Origin: Paulinella micropora
Lineage: Eukaryota; Cercozoa; Imbricatea; Euglyphida
DNA length: 43,088 bases
Direction: 5' to 3'
Assembly: GCA_009731375.1 (NCBI GenBank)
Contig: BJOX01000078.1
Coordinates: forward strand, 623,525 to 666,612
Made by a program: the position numbers and the translations under genes. Position 1 is the stretch's first letter; each line of letters starts with the position of its first letter. The notes beneath the pieces are model-generated. The model ran no database searches, was not told where the DNA came from, and was given only the letters and a program-made list of their open reading frames with translations. Below, piece by piece: positions 18,986-28,651 of the stretch.

Positions 18986-21492
18986 ATGCACTGTGTAGGC
19001 GAATCCAAAGACATTACCCGAGACTCGCCAACCCCACTAACAAAAACCTTAACTCCGGTAGAGGCTCTGGTGGAACAAATGACACGCGATGTGGAAATAG
19101 CTTTTGCTCCTCTAGCAAATCTTTGGTAAAATTTCTTCTGAGTAAGGCAAATTTCTTATGCGTTAAAATCAAAGAGCTGGCAACTACGTCGCACGGGAAG
19201 ATCATGTGGCAAGTATTCCGGTTAGCTATGATAATACAGCATGTTCTAGCAATGGCATCCGTACCGGTAACAGATTCAAAATGGATTAAAGCCAAGCTGA
19301 CAATGATTAATTCAATACCGAATATGGACAGCTTGAATGCTTTTGAATATTTTGATCAACCGGGAAATAATCACGGTGCAAACGTTTCGGTTGTCTATTA
19401 TATTTATTCACCGTTGACAAGTTTGGATTACGTCGGTGAAACATCTAACTTCTTATCGAGAATGAAGCAAGAGTTTCGACAAATGCGAGCGTGGAAACAC
19501 TCAAAAACAAGCTCGCATACTGATCAGCAACTGTCGAAAATGGCGGGTAATTTTGGTTATGCAAACTTCATTTCGGTACCGATACTCAACCTTGGTAGGT
19601 TACCTACAAAACAAAAGGGGAAAAGCTACATTTGAAATCAATCAGAGTACAGACAGAGAAATCCTTTATTCAATGGCTGACACCAAAAATGAACAGAAAG
19701 AGACCAGCTTACATAAAAAGCTTTCGAGCAAAAACAGAGCACACAAGGAACACACTTCGCAATCTCTTCCGATAAGAGAACGCAAGCAAGCAAAACCGTG
19801 TGTGTGCGCACAAGCTGCACAATGCTGTTCGAAATTGTGTTGGACACTGAATGGCCTAAAGAGTCGAATTGCCAATTTAACGTTATGGATGGGCTGTAAT
19901 GGTGTAACACAGCACTACTCACCCTCTCTCAACTCTCTGCTTGATCACTATGATCACAACGACAAGATTATGGTGACGAGATATGGGAAAGGAGTAGATA
20001 GAACTGACTCTGATTACATGGTAAGAGTTTACCGAAATACGAAGATATACGAACCAATGCCAAAACAAAAACAACAAAGGTTACATTCTCATCAGGCCTG
20101 GACTGGGGCTTATTGTAGAATTTCGTCCCCTATGGCCAAAGATGTGTCATTGTTAACGAGACAACCACTTGCATTCAGAATTGACTCTAGAGGAGCTATC
20201 CTAGAGCAAGCTGTAAACATAGAAAAGTTATGGTACCAGCCAAGAGCATGGGAACGAGACATAAAAAAAGCAACTAGACAACAAGCTATCAATGTCTGGG
20301 GGCAAACGCAGAGGCATGGAAAATTAAAGATAGAATTGCTGCGATTGTAAGGTCCCGCCTGTTAAGATACCCCGAGATTCTTAAGAGCTCCAACTACACT
20401 TTGAGAATGTTGTTCATTGAACACCTACCAAAAAGAGAGCTCAAAACAATCCCAGCATTCATTCTACAACACATTATGGTGCCACTACAAACCCAAGCTG
20501 CCATACTGTCAATGACAAAGATAGTGCAAAATAATGCGCCCTCTATTGCCAAGACATTAGTTAACATCCAGATGTGGATTGAGTCGTTTGACTTTCAGTT
20601 CCTCAAACAACCGGAATGCTGCTCGTTATGTAGAGACGGAAAGCATTTTGGAGCAAGACTGAGAGACATGGAGGGAAATATGGGGACAATCGGCAGGCAA
20701 CATGCCTCTGCAATACCCTCTCTCGACTTCGAAAGTGGGCACAAAGAATTCTGGTTTGGTGTCAAGAATTACGTTGCAAAAGTCCATGATGTCATTTTTG
20801 GAAAAAGGCCAGTGCCAGCCAAAAACCGGTCCGGCCATTCCAGATTGATCTGCATAGACAGACAGCACAAAAAACAAATTCAGAATGAAAAACGAGCACT
20901 TGCACTGCTGCAATCCATGGGAACAACAAAAACTACGGGCAATAGCATTATTCGAAATTTGCAAAAGCTGTGGGATAACAACCGTCAAAATTTCGGAAAA
21001 CAAACTGAAGACAAAAACCAAAAAATCAGTTGGAACACATTACAATCAGTGAAAAATTACATAGAAAAGAACAAACTGGTTGTAAAAGACCTCGACAAAA
21101 ACAAAAACCAATTGTGGGTAGAATGCCTCGTTCTGCTGTGGAACAGATTGAAACAAGAGGTGATAGATTCCCCATGTTTCAAGCCAGTATGCATGACAGA
21201 ACAACAGGTTCTACATAAGTACAAACACGAATACAATAAACGTAATCTCGGTCGCTTTGCCCCTTTGGATAAAAAAGGCGAAGTCAACAAAATTATGACT
21301 TCTCCGAAAGACAAAGATCCAGAAAATAAGACCAGACTTATTTGTATTCAATCTCGTTCTCCGGGTAGAAAAACATTCAAATATGCAGCCAAAACATTGA
21401 ATTTTCTAGTCTCGCAAGTCACAAAATATGTCCCCAACTTCAATCTCAATCAGCTTTCAGATCTCAAAGGAAAAATAAAGAAGCGTTGGTAG
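18986..21492 (+). pseudogene. Penelope-like ORF2: N-terminal GIY-YIG endonuclease, then truncated reverse transcriptase
   Basis: A start at 18986 gives MHCVGESKDITRDSPTPLTK. Frame changes near 19110, 19620 and 20300 are needed for continuity. A GIY-YIG signature lies at about 19390-19470: VVYYIYSPLTSLDYVGETSN, then FLSRMKQEFRQMR; a candidate catalytic Glu is in KRGKATFEIN (about 19640). A Cys-rich segment follows (CVCAQAAQCC), then a long connector and ECCSLCRDGKHFGARLRDME (about 20611-20670). Next is LDKNKNQLWVECLVLLWNRL and the RT fingers motif, PKDKDPENKTR with RLICIQSRSPGRKTFKYA (about 21300-21390). The frame ends at 21490 before palm motifs A and C, so the polymerase core is missing. Penelope-like elements pair an RT related to telomerase with a GIY-YIG nuclease. 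The usual order puts the nuclease last; here it is first, as in the Naiad/Chlamys-type group. Confidence 0.65.
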
Positions 21493-21630
21493 GACAATTA
21501 CGTTTTACTTTTAGTGATTACTTTGTGACGTAAGTAATTTATCCGTATAGTTCTAGTCAATAATTGTAACGGACGTAACGGTCCATATCGACATTCAGAA
21601 TCGGACAATAACCATTGTGTAATAATTACA
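21484..21630 (+). repeat. LTR-like sequence truncating the Penelope-like RT
   Basis: GCGTTGGTAGGACAATTACG followed by TTTTACTTTTAGTGATTAC resembles 17258-17300 (GCGTTGGATGGTTAATTACG, TTTACCGTTAGTATAATAAC) after a purine-rich run. This is either a diverged LTR whose insertion or recombination cut off the RT, or the 3' pseudo-LTR of the element itself. Confidence 0.45.
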
Positions 21631-21631
21631 G

Positions 21632-21736
21632 TCGTCGTTACACTCTGAGCAATCTGATTCTGATGATGAAGAGTTGCGCAAGGAACTTGCACGAGCTCGA
21701 AAGCGACAGAAAAACAGCGCAAGAAAGAAAAAATGA
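21632..21736 (+). CDS. Short C-terminal exon-like frame, acidic then basic helix
   Basis: After an acceptor-like TAATTACAG (ending 21631) a frame of 34 residues runs to TGA 21734: EQSDSDDEELRKELARARKR, then QKNSARKKK. The composition suggests a charged helix with a nuclear-localisation-like tail. The family is not recognised. It overlaps the next ORF by ATGA. Confidence 0.3.
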   Translation, partial: SSLHSEQSDSDDEELRKELARARKRQKNSARKKK

Positions 21737-21891
21737 GAAAACTGATCATGCCACGTTGGGATTACAGCGATAGTGAGAGTGAGCTTGACCTTCCCCCCAC
21801 CTTGAGTGGTAATCGATCCCGCGGGTCAGGGGGAGGGTCTCACACTCAGTTTTTAGAGTATGCTCTAGCATGTAGAGCTATGGGGTTGTAG
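21733..21891 (+). CDS. Small ORF (52 aa) overlapping the previous stop
   Basis: The ATG at 21733 overlaps TGA 21734-21736. The product starts MRKLIMPRWDYSDSESELDL and ends LEYALACRAMGL at TAG 21889. No domain is recognised. The Ser/Asp/Glu-rich N-terminus resembles the starts of many retroelement ORFs. It ends 23 bp before the assembly gap. Confidence 0.25.
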   Translation: MRKLIMPRWDYSDSESELDLPPTLSGNRSRGSGGGSHTQFLEYALACRAMGL

Positions 21892-21914
21892 TTAGTGTTA
21901 TGTTTTTGCTTTAG

Positions 21915-22108
21915 NNNNNNNNNNNNNNNNNNNNNNNNNNNNNNNNNNNNNNNNNNNNNNNNNNNNNNNNNNNNNNNNNNNNNNNNNNNNNNNNNNNNNN
22001 NNNNNNNNNNNNNNNNNNNNNNNNNNNNNNNNNNNNNNNNNNNNNNNNNNNNNNNNNNNNNNNNNNNNNNNNNNNNNNNNNNNNNNNNNNNNNNNNNNNN
22101 NNNNNNNN
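21915..22108. other. Assembly gap (194 N)
   Basis: A run of N; the true length and content are unknown. ORFs drawn across it are meaningless. Confidence 1.
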
Positions 22109-22289
22109 ATACCAAGTCAAAACGAAGTTTTTATTTTATAAAAACTATTAATTAATATGTTTTCAAGAAAGTACTGCTGTATTTCACTTAGAAACAACAC
22201 CGGCAAAACTTCAAAAAAATCGATAAATTAACTATAATTTGGGGAAAAGGGGACCCCCCCCCCCCTCTTTGGCCGAACAGCTTTTTATA

Positions 22290-22850
22290 CCTCATTATTA
22301 CCCCATATCTCATATCCCATACACCATACCTCATACCCCTACTTCATACCCCATACTTCATATCGCATCCTACATTTCACATTCCCCATCCCTCATCCCT
22401 CATCCCTCATCCCTCATCCCTCATCCCTCATCCCTCATCCCTCATCCCCATACCACATACTTTACACCGTACCCCATACCCCATAGTTATATCCCTTCCC
22501 ACCCCATACACCGTCCTTGATACCCCATATCCCATACACCATACCCCATACTCATTGATACCCCATATCCCATACCCCATACCCCATATCTCATACCCCT
22601 TACCTCATACCCATTGATACCCCATACTCCATACTCCATACCCCATACCCGGGCCGCATACCCCGTACGTATACCCTATACCCCATACATACCCCATACC
22701 CCATACCTCATACCCCATATCCCATACATAATACCCCATACCCATACCCCATACCACATACCACATACCACATATCTAGTACGTATACTCCATACCCCAT
22801 ACCCCATACCCCATACCCCATACCCCATACCCTATACCCCATGGTGAGAA
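22290..22850. repeat. Heptamer array (ACCCCAT)n with (CCCTCAT)n block
   Basis: Mostly CCCCATA/ACCCCAT units of 7 bp, with a pure CCCTCAT block at about 22388-22444 and interruptions such as GTACGTATACC. The strand is strongly C-rich. The unit length equals that of TTTAGGG-type telomeres, but the sequence is different. It is preceded by a run of 12 C at 22254-22265. Confidence 0.92.
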
Positions 22851-22900
22851 AAGCAAGCGTTCAGACTTCAGGTCTACTATAACTTGTGACACTACTGCAG

Positions 22901-22935
22901 TGTTGTTGTGTTGTTGTTGTTGTTGTTGTTGTTGG

Positions 22936-22967
<32 letters not shown>

Positions 22968-22996
22968 GCTGTTGTTGTTGTTTGTTGTTGTTGTTG
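22901..22996. repeat. (GTT)n microsatellite
   Basis: About 30 GTT units with a few interruptions. A complementary (CAA)n array lies 310 bp downstream at 23304-23334. Confidence 0.95.
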
Positions 22997-23303
22997 CCAA
23001 ACACTTATAAAAAATGACGTGACCGTGGCATTTTTTACGCAAGCACTGTCATAAAATATTCAAGCACTTGCAGCAGCATGTCATAAAATATTTAAGTGGT
23101 AGTGGGCGGACAAAGAGATAAAATGTATCAATTTAACTTTCAGAGAAAAAATGAAGCGAGAAATGACAGCCTTCAAGAAATTGAAGTTTAAAGGAAAAAG
23201 AAAAGAGACATCAAAAAACTAAAGCATGTTTAGAAAATTCAAGCAGAGGAGAAAGTTGATTGTGTACAGGTGACAACAATAACAATAGCAATAACAACAG
23301 TTG

Positions 23304-23334
<31 letters not shown>

Positions 23335-24595
23335 CTTTAACTCAACTATGGTATTCAACTTGAAGTTACAGTGGCTTCGCCGCCGGCGGGCTTTACTGGC
23401 AATACCACCAGGCTCCGAGTCTGTTCTCTTGTCTTTCTTTTGTCTGTCGAGTCAACACTTCCCTTCGCAACCGGAGGCGCAGTTTTATTCTTTTCCTTTC
23501 TCACGGTTCTGGATTGATCGGACTAACTGTAGGCGCAGATATGTAAATATGCGACCTTTTGAAGACTTATAAAACTATACAGTCGGATGTATAGATGAGC
23601 TATGTCTAGTCAAGATATAGTTATACACGTTTCTACAATTTTATATTTTGGGCCGGTTGAAAACGATAATATTAAATCAAGTAACCAGTACTACTTTTTA
23701 CACAGGATAATATTATCTTTAGGGCGGACAATATGAAATGACTCTCTGTTTATTTTTTGTTGCTTGGCTCTGATAGTCTACTACATATTCCCACCATACT
23801 GGTTTCCTCTCTTTTGCAGAGGAGGAAGATTAGGTTATTCTCAGAGTGCTTGGATTGAGTGGACATAGACCACTGCTTACAATAAATGATATCTTTCTGA
23901 TCTTAACGGACAAAAGTGGAGTCCCAGCCTTATTTTTCTATACTCCAAATCAAGAAAAGCCACTTCCCCAAGAGAAAGAAGAAGGGAAGGTGGTGGTGGA
24001 GTGTAGCTGAGGAAAGGAGCTGAGGAGGTGTGGATGCTTAGGCCGAGTCAGTCGGTCATGTCTCGGCTGCTCGGACTGATAGATTGCCATCACTGCCAAG
24101 TTCAATTTGAGCCTCCGCTGGTGACATCATGCAGAGTATTTGAGTCCCGCGAGTCACAAACGCTTGTATTTCAAAGTTACTACAATCCTCAGCTATTCAA
24201 CTGCATATGTGAACATTTATTTATTAGCGCTGACACAAAGCGTTTCGCAGAACCTGCGTCATGACTCATTAGAAAGCCATCGATACGAGCTTTCTAGGTA
24301 GCTACCACACAACCCGCAATAATCAGAGTTGATTGACAACGAAACGCTTGAAGTCCTTGCTTATCGTACTTAAGAACTGCTGAGGAGGGTTCTCGGTGCA
24401 CCTTTTCAACACCAAGGCCAGGCGAAGTGTTCCGCCCACCTCGCAACCAGCCAAAAAGCTTAAACACTGTATTTCTGGTCAAAAAATAAAGGTGGCAGGA
24501 ATATTTCGTTAGGCCGGAATATATTTCATTTGCCTTTAAGGCTTGAAAAAGGGTACGTCTCCATCGATAGTGATGCGTTGCAGTTTCCTACATTC
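22997..24595. other. Unique-sequence island, no gene recognised
   Basis: About 1.6 kb of ordinary composition. It contains a (CAA)n array at 23304-23334 and two modest open frames (23270-23572 and 24028-24264) without recognisable features or splice context. I cannot support a gene. Confidence 0.5.
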
Positions 24596-24901
24596 AACAT
24601 GCATACATAGACACGCAGGTACATACATGTACATACATACATACATACATACATACATTACATGTATTACATACATTACATACATACATTACATACATTA
24701 CATACATACATACATACATACATGCATGCATACAAAAACGTACATACATACAAAACCATACATACATACATACATACATACATACATACATACATACATG
24801 CATACATACATGCATGCATGCAAGCATACATGCAAGCATACATACATACACATACATACATACATACATACATACATACATACACACATACACACATACA
24901 T

Positions 24902-24936
<35 letters not shown>

Positions 24937-24960
24937 CATACATACATACATACATACATG
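24596..24960. repeat. (CATA)n array with GCATGCAT variants
   Basis: A continuous tetranucleotide array, with TGCA substitutions and a CACA-rich end at 24890-24935. Start of the long simple-sequence domain. Confidence 0.97.
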
Positions 24961-25640
24961 CAATACAATACAATACAATACAATACAATATAATACAATA
25001 CAACAACTACAACAATAACAATAACAATAACAAGAACAATAACAAGAACAATAACAAGAACAATAACAAGAACGCTAACGCTAACAATAACAATAACAAT
25101 AACAATAACAATAACAATAACCAACGCTAACAATAACAATAACAATAACAATAACAAAATAACAACAACAACGACAACAACAATAACAACAACAATAACA
25201 ACAACAACAACAATAACAACAACAATAACAACAACAACAACAACAACAACAACAACCACAACCAAAACCAAAACCAACACCAACACCAACACCAATACCA
25301 AAACCAACACCAAAACCAATACCAATACCAATACCAATACCAATACCAATACCAATACCAATACCAATACCAATACCATACACAATACCATACACAATAC
25401 CATACACAATATACCAATACCAATACCAATACCAATACCAATACCAATACCAATACCAATACCATACACAATACCATACACAATACCATACACAATACCA
25501 TACACCATACCATACACCATACCATACCATACCATACCATACCATACCATACCATACCATACCATACCATACCATACCATGCCATACCATACCGTACCAT
25601 ACCATACCATACCATACCATAACATACTATACCATGCCAT
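24961..25640. repeat. Succession of related A/C-rich microsatellites
   Basis: In order: (CAATA)n 24961-25010, (AACAAT)n with AACAAG variants to about 25160, (ACA)n to about 25255, (CAACAC)/(CAAAAC) to about 25320, (ACCAAT)n with two blocks of (ACCATACACAAT)n to about 25500, and (CCATA)n to about 25640. Neighbouring units differ by single bases, so the series looks like stepwise expansion of mutated units. All keep A and C on the plus strand. Confidence 0.95.
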
Positions 25641-26076
25641 ACCATACCATAGATACATAGATAGATACATAGATACATAGATAGATACATCGATACATCG
25701 ATACATCGATACATCGATACATAGATACATAGATACATATATATACATAGATACATAGATACATAGATACATAGATACATAGATACATAGATACATAGAT
25801 ACATACACACACGCACACACACAAGCACACACACACACACCTACCTACCTACCTACCTACCTACCTACCTACCTACCTACCTACATACATACATACATAC
25901 ATACATGCGTATATACGTAGGTACATAAGTACGTACGTAACGTACGTACGTACCAACGTACATACATGCTTCGTACGTACATGCATACACTGCATACATA
26001 TATACATACATACATACATACATACATACATACATACATACATACATACACACATACATACATACATACATAACAT
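25641..26076. repeat. (GATACATA)n, (CA)n, (CTAC)n and (CATA)n arrays
   Basis: GATACATA octamers reach to about 25805, then a CA block, a CTAC tetramer block (25840-25883) and CATA with GTAC-rich variants (25905-25985). Confidence 0.95.
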
Positions 26077-26091
26077 TGATGCCTGTGTTGT

Positions 26092-26515
26092 GGCCAGTAA
26101 TCGTTGACGGGCTTGTGTTGCGTCAGCCTGATATATGTGTAGATAGGTAAAGAGACAGGTAGATAGATAAAAATAGGTAGGTTAGGTAGATGGGCAGGTT
26201 ATGGTAGATAGGTAGGTAGTAGGCGATATGTGGATAGGTAGGTAGAGGGAATAGGTGGATATAATAGGTAGGTAGATAGACAGGTATATAGATATAATAG
26301 GCCAGTAGTCGTTGAACGGCTTGTGTTGAGTTAGCCTGTTATATGTGTCGATAGGTAGATGGACAGGAAGATAGATAAAAATAGGTAGGTTAGGTAGATC
26401 GGCAAGGTATATAGATATTATGAGTGGGTAGGCAGATAGGCGAATACGTGGATAGGTAGATAGGCAGGTAGAGGGATATAATGGGTAGGTAGATAGGCAG
26501 GTATATAGATATAAT
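26092..26515. repeat. Tandem duplication with 208-bp period in a GGTA/GATA array
   Basis: GGCCAGTAATCGTTGACGGG at 26092 is repeated with changes at 26300 (GGCCAGTAGTCGTTGAACGG). Both are followed by CTTGTGTTG, GTTAGCCTG-like sequence and the same GATAAAAATAGGTAGGTTAG run. Confidence 0.85.
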
Positions 26516-26776
26516 AGGTGGGGTAGGTAGGTAGGTAGGTAGGTAGGTAGGTAGAAAGGTGAATAGGTAGATAGGTATAATAGGTAGGTAGGCAGGTAGA
26601 TAGGTAGGTAGGTAGATAGGCAAGTAGGTTGGTAGGTTGGTAGGTTGGTAGGTAGGTAGGTAGATAGATAGATAGATAGATAGATATATAGATAGATAGA
26701 TAGATAGATATATAGATAGATAGATAGATAAGATAGATAAGATAGATAGATAGATAGATAGATAGATAAGATAGAT

Positions 26777-26820
<44 letters not shown>

Positions 26821-26827
26821 TAGATAT

Positions 26828-26860
<33 letters not shown>

Positions 26861-26929
26861 GATAGATAGATAGATAGATAGATAGAGATAGATAGATAGA
26901 TAGATAGATAAATAGACAGACAGACAGAC

Positions 26930-26997
<68 letters not shown>

Positions 26998-27124
26998 GAT
27001 AGATAAGATAGGTAGATAGATAGATAAGATAGATAAGATAGATAAGATAGATAGATAGATAGATAGATACCTATTATCCCACATCGCGATCGAGTTGGGA
27101 CGCCAGATAGATGTACAGATAGAT

Positions 27125-27157
<33 letters not shown>

Positions 27158-27162
27158 CAGAC

Positions 27163-27198
<36 letters not shown>

Positions 27199-27354
27199 GG
27201 ATGGCTGGATGGATGGATAGATAGATAGATAGATAGATAAGATAGATAGATAGATAAGATAGACAAGATAGATAAGATAGATAGATAGATAGATACCTAT
27301 TATCCCACATCGCGATCGAGTTGGGACGCCATTTGAAACGCACTCTGAACCTAC
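26516..27354. repeat. (GATA)n/(GGTA)n array with a duplicated 35-bp unique module
   Basis: GATA tetramers with AGAC and GATAAGATA variants. The module containing CATCGCGATCGAGTTGGGAC occurs at 27070-27104 and 27296-27330, 226 bp apart. It carries the palindromes TCGCGA and CGATCG and is followed by GCCAGATAG or GCCATTTG. Confidence 0.92.
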
Positions 27355-27647
27355 ATAGACACATAGATAGATACATAGATACATAGATACATACATGCAT
27401 GCATGCATGCATACGTACATGCATACAGACATGCATACATACATACATACATGCATGCATGCATGCATACATGCATGCATGCATACATACATACATACAT
27501 TACATACATTACATACATTGCATACATTACATACATTACATACATACATAAATTACATACACTACATTACATACATTACATACATACATACATACATACA
27601 TATACATACATACATACATACATACATACATACATACATACATACAT

Positions 27648-27696
<49 letters not shown>

Positions 27697-27889
27697 CATA
27701 CCTCTCTTCGATAATCAGCGTATAGAGAAACTCGAGCAAGTCCCGACTACATACATTAAAATACATAGATGTATATAAATACATACATACATGCATTCAT
27801 TCATACATACATACATACATACATACATACATACATACATACATCACATGCATCACATACATACATACATACATACATACATACATACA

Positions 27890-27920
<31 letters not shown>

Positions 27921-28031
27921 CATACATACATGCATACATGCATGCATGCATACATACATACATACATACACACATACATACATACATACATGCATACATG
28001 CATACATATATACATATATACATATATACAT
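27355..28031. repeat. (CATA)n array
   Basis: CATA tetramers with GCATGCAT variants, a (TA)n stretch at 27659-27690 and an 80-bp unique insert at about 27693-27770. Confidence 0.95.
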
Positions 28032-28145
28032 ACCTTTCCTCAGGAGGCAGGTTCATAATACATACATACATCATACATACATACATGCATACATATATTC
28101 ATATATCTATACCTTTCGTCAGGAGGCAGGTTCATAATGCATACA

Positions 28146-28179
<34 letters not shown>

Positions 28180-28497
28180 AATATATACATACCTTTCCTC
28201 AGGAGGCAGATTCATAATGCATACATACATACATACATACATACATACATACATACATACATCCATACATACATACGTGCGTGCATACCTATATAAATAT
28301 ATCTATACCTTTCGTCAGGAGGCAGGTTCATAATACATGCATACATACAAACATACATACATGCATACATACAGACATCCATACATACATACATACATAC
28401 ATAAATAAATATATCTATACCTTTCGTCAGGAGGCAGGTTCATAATGCATACATACATACATACATACATCCATCCATCCATCCATCCATCCATCCA

Positions 28498-28531
<34 letters not shown>

Positions 28532-28651
28532 AATATATCTATACCTTTCGTCAAGAGGCAGGTTCATAATGCATACACACATACATACATACATACACAC
28601 ATACATACATACATACATACATACCTTTCCTCAGGAGGCAGGTTCATAATA
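28032..28651. repeat. (CATA)n array punctuated by seven copies of a 29-bp module
   Basis: Module core TCAGGAGGCAGGTTCATAAT preceded by ACCTTTCC or ACCTTTCG. Starts are at 28032, 28109, 28191, 28307, 28419, 28543 and 28623. Copies differ by 1-2 bases; the CATA spacers vary in length. Confidence 0.93.

Noticed and set aside
22239-22847. Pro/His/Ile-rich ORFs over the heptamer array
   Set aside because: Simple-sequence translation.
22901-23334. GTT and CAA arrays as functional inverted repeat arms
   Set aside because: Complementary trinucleotides are common and the flanks are not inverted copies; no further symmetry was seen.
24594-25838. 414-aa minus-strand ORF with long VLVLVL and CMYVCMYV stretches, like a membrane protein
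   Set aside because: Every residue comes from microsatellite units, and all frames are open because the repeats lack stop codons.
26182-27549. 455-aa minus-strand ORF of YLSIYLSI repeats
   Set aside because: Translation of the GATA array; no composition outside the repeat.
28032-28651. CRISPR-like array: seven conserved 29-bp repeats with variable spacers
   Set aside because: The spacers are all (CATA)n microsatellite, there are no cas genes, and the DNA is clearly eukaryotic. It is a compound satellite.
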